64,000 bases of DNA from Numida meleagris. Taxonomy: Eukaryota > Chordata > Aves > Galliformes > Numididae. This document shows, piece after piece, positions 13,101 through 24,832 of the stretch (positions are counted from its first letter, which is position 1; every line of letters begins with the position of its first letter). Below the pieces are notes generated by a model. The model worked only from the letters and a program-made list of their open reading frames with translations, was not told the origin of the DNA and did no database searches. A program made the position numbers and the translations under genes. The DNA lies in the NCBI RefSeq assembly GCF_002078875.1, contig NC_034413.1, positions 65,778,802 to 65,842,801 on the forward strand, read 5' to 3'.

Positions 13101-15951
13101 ATAACATATTCATGAGGAAAGTTTCCTTTCCTTTGTGCTTTGGATGAAATTAACAAGCAGCTATTTACTGTTGCTTTGAAAAGCACTCTTAAAAATTTCA
13201 AATATCAGTTCTCTCTCCTGTAAAGGAAATGTGAAATGAATCTTTTGAGTTGGTTTTTCATTGACTTTTATTCCCAAAATAACTTACTTTAAAATGGAAG
13301 AGGTAATTACCATTTGGGGAAATTTTGGAAGTACCTCTGATTATATTCCCTTGCTTTTAAGAGAAATGACAGCGCTGGGTGTAATTGGCGATAGCTTTTG
13401 TTCTCTCTCCCCAGTTTTTGGAGTTGGTAGCAGAACAGCACAGGAGGCTGCGAGGGTTGGATGTTCCTCTGTGCTTTGTTTTGCTGAGCTTTAAGCCTCA
13501 GCTTTGAGTCAGTGTCCTTATTTTAAAATATTTTTTAAAGAAGTCAGAGAAAATAAACATTTTACAAAATTTTGCTCTGTGTTGCTTTCCAAAGACAACC
13601 TTTCCCTGCCTTAAGTGTTCTCACTTGAAGTGTGATGCGTCTGATCTTGTTGTAATGGCACTTGGCAGAAAGCTTTTGCATCAAGGGAGAGCAATTTTGT
13701 GGGAGAAACTGCTCTGAGCTCCAGCAAAGATGAACAAAACTTCACAGGTGGAAAGGGAATAAGATGAAAATCAAGCTGGTGATTTAATATCGCCAAGATT
13801 AAAATAGTCTTTACTGGAAAGACTCTAATATAGAAAACGTATCATGGTATCACAGTTGGCTGTACCCCAAGGTTAGCTAGAATGAGGCAGATGAAGAATA
13901 TCTGAAAATACTAATAATCTCCCAGCAGGGAGGAAAGTATTGCTAGTTCTGATGCAATTTACTTTCTGTTGTGCTAATTTGTTTTTATTGCATTTGATTG
14001 TTTTTCAGTTAAATAAACCAGCAAATTATGGTTCCATTATTTATAATTATATGATCTGAGCCAATGGTAAGGAAGTCAGAAATGGAGAACTTCTTGTGCC
14101 TATTGTATTTGTTGTACGTATCCTATAGTAATCCATCACTATTTTGATTGTGTAATTGCTTTAGAAACAAATACTTGCAAACAAAAGCTTCATTCACAGT
14201 TATTAAAAAGAAAGTGTAATGGGATCTCTTCAAATTGAAAGAAATGTGAGTTTTGCCATTGTTTCATCACGGGCATAAACTGCTTTATAATCTCCATGCA
14301 GTTAGAACAGCATGGTACAAAATTAAGAATAGAAGCAGCAGGTAAATAAGAAATGTTTCCTTTTTTCTGTCTTCAAGGAAAGAACAGATCATGATAAGAA
14401 AAACATAATGTGCTGTAGGATATCTCCCTTTGCATCTTCTCTGTGATCTTCTGCCTTGTTTTAAGGAGAATAGAAGGAGAAAGCAAATCTTCTCTTTAGA
14501 TCTGTTAGCTTCAAAAGAAGCGTAAAAAGAAACGTACTACCACTGAGACAGCGAACTACAACAGCAAACATGAGAATTATAAAAATAATTACACTCATCT
14601 TCCGTTAAAAGGCAAACGGATTGGAACACATTAAAAAAAAAATTGCCTAATGTGACCCAGGAGAAATACTGGTTCTCACGCATATGGGAAGCAGAGTCTC
14701 ATATGCATTATATATAAATATATCCTTCATCATCTTGGACTGTTAGTCTTTTCTGGTGATTCTTTTTTTTTCCTCCCTAAAGAAAGAAAGGATGCCCTAA
14801 GGCAGTGTTTCTGTAAAACGGTTTTTTTTCCCCCACATACTAAGAATGTTTAGGAAGAGGTATGAAGAGCTTTTCTGGCTGTATGGTTTATACATTATGT
14901 ATACGTGCATAGCGCTCCCACAGATCAGTGTGACTGTTCTTACTGGGATTCAAATCTCTATACGTAGATTTCCTACTGAGCAAAACTACTGAAAGGCCCA
15001 AAACATTGGATTTCTTACAGTTCTGCATGGGAACCTTTTTGTAATTTCCTTATGCCTCTCACACCTTTACCCTAAGTAGCCATATCCTTACTGTACACAC
15101 ACTGTACTGATCCTCCAACCTCAAGTGCATTATCTTGGCAGTCATGGCAGACAATATTGTAAGACAGCTGAAAGGTAGTGCATTTAGATCTTGTGTAAAG
15201 AGCGTGCCTTTTTATTAACTTTGGTCAAAGTAGACTTAGGCATATATCAGTTTTAGGCCGCAGGTGAGTAGCCAGACTTCAGAACTCAAAGCATTCAACG
15301 TACTTCTCTCTTTTTTTCTGTAGAAACATGATAATTGAAGTGGAAAGTTGTATGCAGGACTTTATGTGCAATATGCAGTGGTACTTCAGAAAAATTTAAC
15401 ATCCAATTTCCATGAGTGGAATACAGAAAGTAATGAGGAGGTTTCCAAGTTTCCATGCTAGCCCTTTCTGAATTGCAGTCTTGAACTTGAATAAAGATGA
15501 CAGTTCAGTATGCTGTAAAATGCCATCGTTACCTGATTTCTGGAAAAGCATGTCTAGTTAAAGTAAAAAGAATGGAAGAGACCATATTCTGGTCTTATTT
15601 TAAACTGGTCCAAATCTGACTATCTTTACTGAGGTGCAATGATATACACGGAATTATGCAAGCAGTACGGTCACAGAAGAGCTGCTAATTTCAGAGTAAC
15701 CTGCCTGTCTTCCCTTAAATGTTAACCACAAGGCCAAGTAGTGGCAAAATCTGAATTCTGAAGAAAATGGAATGAATACAACCCAGTGGACAACAGGCTA
15801 CCACATAAATCCTTTCTGCAATAAGACCTACCCATCTGTACATTAATTTCTGCTAATGTGATGCATCTCACAGGGGCAAAACTGTGCTTGGGGAGAGAGA
15901 GGTTTGGGTGTTTATTCAGTGGTTAATATCCATGAAAGATCGTTCTGTTTG

Positions 15952-15966
15952 TTTTTTTTTTTTTTT
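15952..15966 (+). repeat. T15 homopolymer
   Basis: Fifteen consecutive T followed by CCCAATAAAATG. The AATAAA is on the plus strand just after the run, so it does not fit a minus-strand polyadenylated insert. Confidence 0.9.
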
Positions 15967-18900
15967 CCCAATAAAATGCCAGTAAAGTTCAAAAGCTTCC
16001 CTTTTGAGAAAAACATTTGAGAAAAGATTCAAGACAGATTTGTACGTTCAGACATCCTTTCACTGGAACTTAGGACAATAATGGAAATACTTGGGTGCCA
16101 ACCCCCTCTTGCGTTGAAACATCTCTGTGGGGTTCAGCATCAGCATTTTCCCATCTTCTCCAGGGGAAATGGGGCTTCATTTAACATTTAGTTCTGAGTT
16201 TCCTCCAGAATTAGTAGGGTTTGGCTAAGCCAATACAATGCAGTGTTTTCTTATGTCCAGTTACCAGCAAGATGATATCAACCGACAGTGTTGTCAAACC
16301 TGATACCAAAAACATGTAGCCTGAAATGCACGTTTCATTGGACAGTCCTACAGAGGCATTTTTTGAGACCCTCCCCAGACTGAGTTTGCCAAGTGAGTGG
16401 GTTGCAGTGTTCAGCTCTGCGCTGCTCTCATGGAAGGTACCCATGAGGTCCTGCTGAATCTAGGCCTGGCTTGACAAAACAGGCTGGATTTGTCCAGCTC
16501 TCACTAAAAGCACTGACCAGAGAGTGTATAGCTGAGGCAGAGCTCCCCAAAGATAGTGCTTTCAAAGTATTCAGCTAAGTGCTTTTCTGGTTGGAGTTAC
16601 TAGGAGTACTGTACAGATGTTTGTTTTCCATTTTCTGTCTCTCTGTTATTTGGCATATTTGATTTTCTGTTTTCACTGTGTTTTCAATGTATGTATGTAT
16701 AACAGGGTGTATTAGTTTTATTTTCAGGATGTGCAAAAATAATTCATCTAAAGTTGTATCTTGATGATTGGTGCCACAAATAAATTGAACTCTAGTGCTT
16801 TTAGTAATTGTGGGTGACAGAAAGAGGGAAAAAGGAAAGCATATTTTTGTGTTTTGTTATGTTCTCCGAAAGGAGCAGAAGGATAATTTCTGTCATTAAT
16901 CATCTAATGCACTTTCATTGATTTTTCTTTTTAATAGAAAATGAAAGTAAAAGCAATTCAAAACCTATAATAAAGACAGGAAAAAAGGAAAATTGTGAAA
17001 GATTCCTTAGACTGATTGCATAATGTAGAAGCACTCAGATTGCAGTTATTCACTGGCCGAAGTAAATTTGAAACATTAAAAATCATATTATTTTGTCTTT
17101 CCAGCCAAGCAGTTTGTGAACCACTACACTAAGAAAACACTTGTATTAAAATGAAAATGACGCCAGGCATTAATGTATCAGTCTCCTGTTCCACATCCAG
17201 TGTGTGGGTGGGAGGAAGGATGGGCCTTATCGCGATGTATTTCTCTCCTATTTCTCCTTAAACAGTGAGCAGTCTTGGCTCAAAGATGAGGAACAATTGA
17301 AACATCAAGTCACATACCTTAGCACAATTGACATGTACAGCTCAATTCTCTGAGTGTTTCAAATCATATATTCCCCACGAAATGATCAATAACCTCATCC
17401 ATAAATATTGAAGAAAAAACGTACTCTAGGAAGTTACTGTAAAATGGAACACAAGTGAGTCCTGTTTCAGGCATTAAGTCACAGAAATGAGCCTGCACTG
17501 AGTTTACTGGTTGTAATGTGCAGCCTCAGACATTTTTAATCCCTTTCAGATGAATCCCTTCAGGCTGAGCCCTGGAAAGCTGCAAATGGATGCTCTGCCC
17601 CTTCTTCTGTGGCTACACTAACCTGTTTTCTGCCAACGTACATGTCATCTTCTTCTGTAATTCTGTGATTCTTGTGGGAAGGCTTCAGAGAGAAACCATC
17701 CCAAAGAAAGGCTGCAATCTTAAACTTGAGGAGAATTTTCAGTTTTGTATGCTTTTTTTCCCCTTCTCTTTTAGCTCAGCTCCTCTCTTTTCCTGTTACA
17801 GTCTCTTCTACATGTTAAAATTACTCCATAAAAGATTTTTCTTCTGAATTCTTCCCTAACTCCCTGTTTATGCAAATGTTTTCAGTTGTTTTTCTTTATC
17901 TTTTCAGTTGCTATTTACCATCTTTATTGCTTCCCAGCCTCATCTCAGGCCTCTCGTTTGTTTATAGTGCACGTTGGTCGGGGTTTATGTTTACTCAGAG
18001 CTCTGTGTATTTGGTGGCATTTGTTAGCCCTTTAGCACTACTGTCAATATCATTAATAATTATAAAATGGGAAGCTGGTGATCTCAGAGCCAGTTTCCCT
18101 GCTGAATAACTAGTTACTCCAACTTTGCCCTGGTTGTTTTTTCTAGATTTTTGTCTGTGATGTCCTTCCCAGCATCATTTGTTCTTTTTTTCTGACTTAC
18201 TTTAAAAAGTTTTGTTGTGCTTTCCTTCTATAAGTCTATGCTTTGCCTCATTTCAGGGAGTGCAGCTCAATCCGAGTGTTAAGGGGTTGAAGTTCAGCAA
18301 ATACTTATGTCAGTACAGAATCAGGGCCTTAGTCTTAAATCTGAGTTGCAGCAGAGCCTTGTATTCTCTCTTCTGTTACGTGTACAGCACTGCTTACAGT
18401 TTCCTACAATTAAAGATTGTTAATTTTGGTATGTTACACATAAATGTACATAAATATTCCACCTGGAATTTTGGAAGAACTGATTCTAAGTACGAAGAAG
18501 TGTCAGTATAGAAAACAAATGAGATCAGAATGGTTTTTGAGATGATGGTTAAAACCAGAAGGTCTGAATCCTTAAAATGTTTTTTGTTTTTAAGTGTTAT
18601 GTCTAAACTCCTATTTCACTTATTATTAGTGGTACATATAAGAAGTAAGTTAACTAGTTACTGGGTTACTGTTATGTTGAGGGGTAATGAGAATTTTTCT
18701 GAGCAATGACAAGATAAACAGCCGCATTGAAATAGTTCCTTTGACTTTACATGCTGTCTTTGATTTTTTTCTCAGATTCTTAGCATTTGAAGCCAGAGAA
18801 GATTATTACACAATTGTCTCTACTCCCTTGGAGCTAGGCCTCTTGTCTAGGCTCATCGGACATGTTCCGTTATTAAGTCCAGCCATATGAATTATACTGC

Positions 18901-21900
18901 TGCAGAGCTTTGCTTTTGGTTTTTGACCTGACTGTACCCTGCTGGAATTATCAGTCATTGTTTTCAGATGTTCTAATGACATTTAATTCCAGAGTTTTGT
19001 CACCACCAATTTAGATATTCAAAGTTGAAGTGCCATGGTACAGTATAATTGTAGTGCCTGCTAGTTGATATTCTCACTTTTCAGTTTTTAGTCTTTAGAA
19101 ACTGTTGAAATGCATTTTTAAAGGAGAATTGATTATAACTTTGGTAAATGAATGTGATTACCAAGAATGTCCGTAATTGGATTTTTACTTAAGAGGAACT
19201 GTATTTATGTTCTTGCAATGTTGTGTCTGTAATATTTCTATCTCAGTGCTCTCTTTTGTTAGGACTGTCTCTGGAGTTGTAAGTCAGGCATGAGCGCAGT
19301 GGGAGGACTTGAATTCCCCTGACTGGATGCTCATCGGCTTCTTTGGTAGTGATGTAATGTCCTCTAAAGATGTACTTGGCATCTCTGCAATTTGTCAGCG
19401 TACAAACATTTGATTTCACAGTGTTCAAGTTTATAGATTAGTGTCTGCTATTTACTTTTAATTTAAGATAAATGTAGTTAAAGAATGTAGCTTCCATATG
19501 CTTCCTTATGCCTTATGCTAAGATGATGGCATACAAGTGCACTCTTGCGGGTGTAAATACAGAACAAGAAGACAGGGACTGTCATACTGAATGTCTCGTT
19601 AGCGATCCTCATTCCGTGTCCCTGCAGGACCCTGTTCTGATGGAAAGGGGAATTTCCTCCCGACACTATTCAGGTAGCAGCTGACTTATGCCTTGAAGCA
19701 AAGCAGTTGCATCTGCCGTTATTTTCATTGCTCATATTAATCACATAGTTTTGCTGGCATCTTAAATGTTTGTTCAACAGCTCCAGCTCTGTCCTGAGAG
19801 CAGGCCTGTGCTGCCTCTGCACCACACGGCCTACAGGCAATGCGGCCGGGCCATGGGGGTGCCCTACAGCACTGGGCCCCAGGTAGGGTGGGATTGGTTT
19901 CCTCACTCCTGGCCCTGCCTCTCTGGTCACTTCTTTATAAAACGATATTTTCTCTTAGTGTTTGGAACCTGGTTACCTTTCATTTAATTCATGATCTTGT
20001 TTTTGTTGTTACGGAGAAGACGTACTTATTTTGTGCTAGCTATTGTTTGATATTTATATCAACAGAGCTGCATTAAATTGTCACCTTGGAGCTTGGCCTC
20101 AAGTGTTTAAATTCCAGTTTGGTGGTGTTTACTGGCACTACTAAGAAATAGCAGGACTTCAAAAGGAAATCTTGCATTTCTTTTCACGGAAATCAAGAAT
20201 TGAAGCCCTTTATCTGGCAGTGTCCTGTTAGTAGCTGCTTCTATTCATGTGTTTGTGCCCATTTTAAATGATGCAGAGGGGTGGCAATCAAGCATTATGT
20301 CTTAGGAGGGACTGATGGTTGCTATGTGATTTTTGTTTTCTCAATGCATAGAGCTGAAAATGGGGTGTATTTGCCCTTCAGTGGTATCCTACTTAAGAAA
20401 AAAAAAAAATTGAAATGTTGACAGAGCAGAAATTGCTTTGTGGTATGAGTTTGTTTAAAACCATTGTGACAGACCTGAAGATTATGAAGAAATATTTCTT
20501 ACAAAAAGAGAACATACATGCGCCAACCAATCAGTAGTTTCAAACCACTGAGGATGATTGATTTTATTAACTTTTCTGAAGCTCCATTAAAAAGAAATTT
20601 GTCTCATTCTATTTCCAGAAGTGCCTGTACTTGAAAATATTTTTCTCTTCAAAGACAGAGCTAACTTAACTGGGGAATAAGTTTGCAGCAGGCAAATAGG
20701 AGGTGAACATTTCATGGACAAACCACCAGTGTGGATCCAGCAGTTACACTGCTTCTATCTTGTGCTTCTGAAACATTAAAATGCCCTAATAGGCATTTGT
20801 GTTATTGTTTATTTTAGCAGTTTGTGTGGTTCATCTCAGACATAGCATATGCATATTGCAGGAATCTTACTCTTTCTTTCTACTTACATGCTGTATAGTT
20901 CAGGCATCTTCAACTCTGAATCTTGAAGCTAATTCAGACCAAATTGGAGAAATCATGCATTGACATCATCGTTGAAGGTGTTTGCAGGCTGAGTGGAAAT
21001 GGATTCCCTAACATGGCTGAAGTGCATCATCCTGCTTAGGCCCGTCTGAGGAAACGTGGCTCCATGCTGTGGGAGGGCACAGATGTTCACGCTGGCATTT
21101 TGTTTTGTGCAGATACAAGGAGTGCCTGCCCTGGCCGAGCAACCCATTAGCCACCCAGTATGTGCTCCTGTGTGCCCTCCAGCGTAGCATTCCCTCTTGG
21201 CACTGGCAAGTGCAAGACTCCAGGAGAGTGGGAAGCTGGCTGAACATTTGGTCCTTAGATAGAATTTTAACTTCAGAAATAGCTTTTTGGATTCCTTGCT
21301 TTTCAGCTGCTGCCTTCTCTCCTTGGTGATACTGAGGGCTTTTTGTTCTGTCAGAAATGGCCTGATGGAGTTACCAGGATATGCACTTTTAAAAATTGTT
21401 AAAATAGAGAAGCAATTCTGAATTTACAGTCACCTGCCTGTCCCTACTCACCTCACAGCAGATCCTCCTCTGCTGTTCCTAAAATCCCCACGCTCTTCTT
21501 CTGTCCTCCACAGGAAGGTCTTTGTTGCCATTCTGACCAAGTCGATTCACCTTTCCTCAGTCTTTTAAATCTTTGCTTTCCTGTGCACTAATTTAGATTT
21601 TCTTGCTGTGGCTTTGAAGTCTCCCTGCCTTCGTTTTCCACTTGCTTTTGTTTCACATTGTTGTCAGTAGTATCAGCCTCATTCCTTTCCTCCTCTCTCG
21701 TGATTTGCTGTGGTACATTTCAAGATGTCACTTCTCAGACAAAACATTGCACCTTTTACTTTTCAACTCCTTCTTGTCTTCATGCTTTTTTTTTTTCCTT
21801 GTTGCTTCTGTGTCAAAAACATGATTACCTTCGTCGATCTCTCAGAGTCTTCAGGGTCTCTTTAAAGCCTATGTTTTCTTTTTAAAATTTTCTGGCAGGT

Positions 21901-23177
21901 TTTTGTTACGTGTAGTGTAATCTCCCTCAAGTGTGGTTGCTAATATCGCTACCATTTTGCTTCAAAATTACTATTGCATGCAGGCGTTGCAGCGTAATCC
22001 AAATTACTTGTTGTTTTCTTTCCTCTACCTGTGTTTATTATTGATGCTAATTTCTTTATGCTCCATAATCTCTGTCAAATATTTGCCTTGACCTTACATA
22101 TCCATTACTTCTTGCATCTAAATAGCCTCAGCAAACTCAGTGAATTATGCGTCTGCTTAAATTTAAGGTTATTTGTGCAGATCGGGCCATTAGATAATAA
22201 CTCATTGCAGCATGGAGCGTCTGTTTTAACACTGGTATTTAAAAGTTCCATCGTTTGTTTTGCCATTAATAAATGTCGGGAATGAATTGTGGTCTTCTGT
22301 CAGATAGTAGTAAACATTGTAACAAGATAGTTTGTTATGCAGTTGCAAATATTGCTGGACAGGGCCTGCAGCACAGGATATTGCTTGCTTGAAGCCGCTG
22401 CAGCGATGCTGAGAAGTGTTGCATACACTCCATGATTTTGTGTTGCTGAATCTTTAGTGTCCTTGCTGAAGGTAATGAGGCTACAAAGACCTCGGGCAGC
22501 AGAGTCTATTACTTCTTTAACCTTTCTAGAGAGGGCAATTACACCGCTTTCCCATACAATGCGACGACCTCTGTCCTTCTGCTTTCGTAATTGAGAAAGA
22601 GAATGTCTCCGAGTTGCTGCCTTCCAGTGTGGAGAGATGGCAAAGGTCAAAAGGATTGAAAGTGAAAGGCTAGGATCAGCAGTTTAGAGGTGGTTATTAA
22701 TATGCTGATTTACTGTCACTCGAGTCTAAAGAGACTTCTCACAATTGGCTTGCCTTGTGCATGCTCTTTAAAATGCTGATTTTTCTCCTCAGAAATCTAA
22801 TTACATTTTAATAAATTACTTTTTATTTCCAGGTGGTTGCTGACTTACCTCTTACTCCTATGCAGCGCCATAGTTAAAAACGAAGTCTGTGTGATTTCAT
22901 TGCAAAGTTACAGCTTGTTAAATCTTTAAACTGTTAGAAAACAGTGGGTTATTTTTCCCTTTTTCTTCATGCGCTCCTAGTTACATTAAGTGCCATCAAC
23001 GAGAAAAAATATATTCAGCCTCAAAAATCTGAATTATTTAGTAATCTCCATAAAGTAATAACACAGGTCGTTGAAGTTAAATAATAATATCTGGATTAAA
23101 TCGTTTCATCTTCTGTAGCTTTGTGGTGCAACGTGTGGACTTGCCTGAAGTCAGAGAGCCTGGCATGACTAAACTCT

Positions 23178-23342
23178 TGGGGCCAAATTTAATTCCTAAC
23201 TCTGTCCCTGACTTCATTACTTTAATCAAGTCATGACCTTTCTTTGCCTTGGTTAACCTGCAATGTGGGATATAAATAGCCTATAATCTTGGAGATTTTC
23301 TGAGAATTAATTATTATTAATGAAATGAAAGGCTTCATGATG
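23178..23342 (+). mobile_element. Probable MIR-type SINE relic
   Basis: Seen: an ordered series resembling MIR: AACTCTGTCCCTGACTTCAT, then AATCAAGTCATGACCTTTCT, TTGCCTTGGTTAACCTGCAA, ATGTGGGATATAAATAGCCT, and TCTGAGAATTAATTATTATT. Known: the MIR core reads as a Leu/Gly-poor noncoding run with 'caagtcacttaacctctctg', 'tgcctcagtttcctcatctg', 'aaaatgggaataataatag' and 'gtgaggattaaatgag' in this order. Spacing and order agree while individual bases are strongly diverged, as expected of an insertion older than birds. Boundaries are approximate. It could be another SINE sharing the same central core. Confidence 0.6.
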
Positions 23343-24637
23343 TGCAGGCTATTTTTATTTGTTATAATTACTTATTATTAATTCACTGAAACTTTAGAAA
23401 GTAGGCTTCCTGTGACTCAAATTTTTACATTAATACATTTGTCCTCTGCTCTGACTACTTAGTGCCTTTACCCACCTTAAAAAATTGTTACAGGCTAGCT
23501 CCAAAAAAAGCACAGCAGTGTTGAAGGTAAATGGAATTGGCTTAAAATGAAACCTGGAGAAAACCAGTGCATGTCAGTCCTGGGTTGTGCTCTTTGCAAA
23601 CCCCTTTTGACTCTTGACTGAACAAAAAGGCATCTAAGTCCAAATTCAAGACCTCAGCCTCACCCCAGCACTGTGCCTGCTATTTCCAATTGCCGTTGCT
23701 CAGTCTTTGAGGTAAAGCTTTAGGCAGGGGTCTGGCCTTGACAGTGCCGTGTTCAGAGGTAAAGCATGTGGAAAGACACTGTAATTGGGTGGAGTTCAGC
23801 TGAGGGACACTTTCTTCACCTGCTGCCCAGATAGTAACTGCTTTTTGGGTTTGGTTGTCTCTCATATTAATGCATCCATTCTGTGGTGCTCTTCTAGCAA
23901 GTGGTCGTGTGCCGTAGAAGCAGGCTGCATTCTCTATCACAGGATTGCCAAGGAAGGGAAGGCATAGGTCTTGTTCTTTCTCCTAAACACCTCCATCTAT
24001 GCGAAAGAGATAGAAAAGCTTATATGGCCAGAGAGAGTGAGCCCAAGAGGAAGCACACTGTTCAGGACGCACAGTCTGGAGGATGCTTACGCCTTGCTGC
24101 AAGAAGCGCTGAGCTTCATAAGCCACATCTGCTGCTCAGTCACTTGTTCCCTTCATCTGAAATACAGAGAGGATGACAATTGTGGAAAAGGAAGCTTTCT
24201 TTTATTTCTTTTATTTTTTCACACTTCAAAGCAGTTTCAGTTCCTTGGGGGATGTGTGCATTATAACTTGGGAATCCTGACCTCGACCAAACATGCTTTA
24301 TGGCACAGAGCTGCAGTATTACATCTTTTCTCATTTGGTCATACAATGTATCATTAGTTGAACTGTTGCCCCAGTGCTTACAATGACTGCCTCTTTGAGA
24401 ATATTGAATTTATATCATCATTTAGGTAACTAACTGCTTGAATAAGAATGTGTCTTTATGGTTTTGCAAAGCTCTTAGGACATGTTTGAGTGATGCATGA
24501 ATAATGACCTAAAAATAAATCGGCTTTATGCTATTAAGCCAGAGGAGTGAATCTTGCACGGAGCACAAGCAGAAACTAAATACAGTATAATACAACACAT
24601 AGAACAGTGTAAAGTTTTCTGTCCCTTTACTCTCCAG

Positions 24638-24832
24638 CTGTTACATGCCTGACTGAGAACAACGAATCCGCTGACGTCTCTGAATGCATGAATTGGGCTG
24701 GACCTATGCCCCCTCTTGTGCAAGACTGTCTCATTCCCTGCAAAGATGACTGCACATTTACCCCTTGGTCTAAATTTACAGCGTGCTCATCTGACTGTGA
24801 ATCAACAAAAACTAGGAGACGATCGCTCACAG
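24638..24832 (+). CDS. THSD7B: THSD7B internal exon A (thrombospondin type-1 repeat)
   Basis: Seen: a pyrimidine-rich tract ending in CTCCAG precedes the exon and the donor is AG|GTAAAA. The 195 bp begin and end in phase 1: the first two bases finish a codon and the last G opens one. The reading frame is open and includes VTCLTENNESADVSEC, then MNWAGPMPP, IPCKDDCTFTPWSKF and CSSDCESTKTRRRSLTG. It has seven cysteines and the W-S-K-F core of a thrombospondin type-1 repeat. Known: THSD7 proteins are type I membrane proteins with a long extracellular chain of such repeats; little is settled about THSD7B function. The TSR here is degenerate: the usual CSxTCG strand is CSSDCE, so the O-fucose site is missing. 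Inference: THSD7B rather than THSD7A, because the NNESADV and NWAGPMPP strings match remembered THSD7B and differ from THSD7A. The previous exon is not in the window. No internal methionine is a real start. Confidence 0.93.

Larger units (their letters stand above)
1..24637 (+). other. Upstream THSD7B intron (left end outside window)
   Basis: No exon-like stretch with TSR spacing of Trp and Cys and flanking AG/GT was found on the plus strand before 24638, so this is inferred to be one intron whose 5' end lies outside the window. It is AT-rich with scattered T-runs and A-runs. Items that stand out are a 34 nt pure purine run (919-952), a near-palindrome at 7105-7128, an alternating purine-pyrimidine tract at 10123-10164, a T15 run at 15952-15966, and the probable MIR relic at about 23.18-23.34 kb. 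Pyrimidine-rich blocks at about 7.55-8.17, 17.58-18.26 and 21.43-22.02 kb could be old repeats but I could not identify them. The rest holds nothing I can name. Confidence 0.7.

Noticed and set aside
17630..17680. TTCTGTAATTCTGTGATTC, resembling a CR1 3' tail
   Set aside because: Only the tail-like 8-mers match; no CR1 body precedes it.
20255..20290. CCCATTTTAAATGATGCAGAGG, resembling reversed MIR
   Set aside because: Match limited to one short block with no flanking MIR order.
23971..24357. 128-codon plus-strand ORF just upstream of exon A
   Set aside because: Contains F-rich low-complexity sequence, lacks TSR cysteine spacing, and shows no splice donor in the phase exon A needs.
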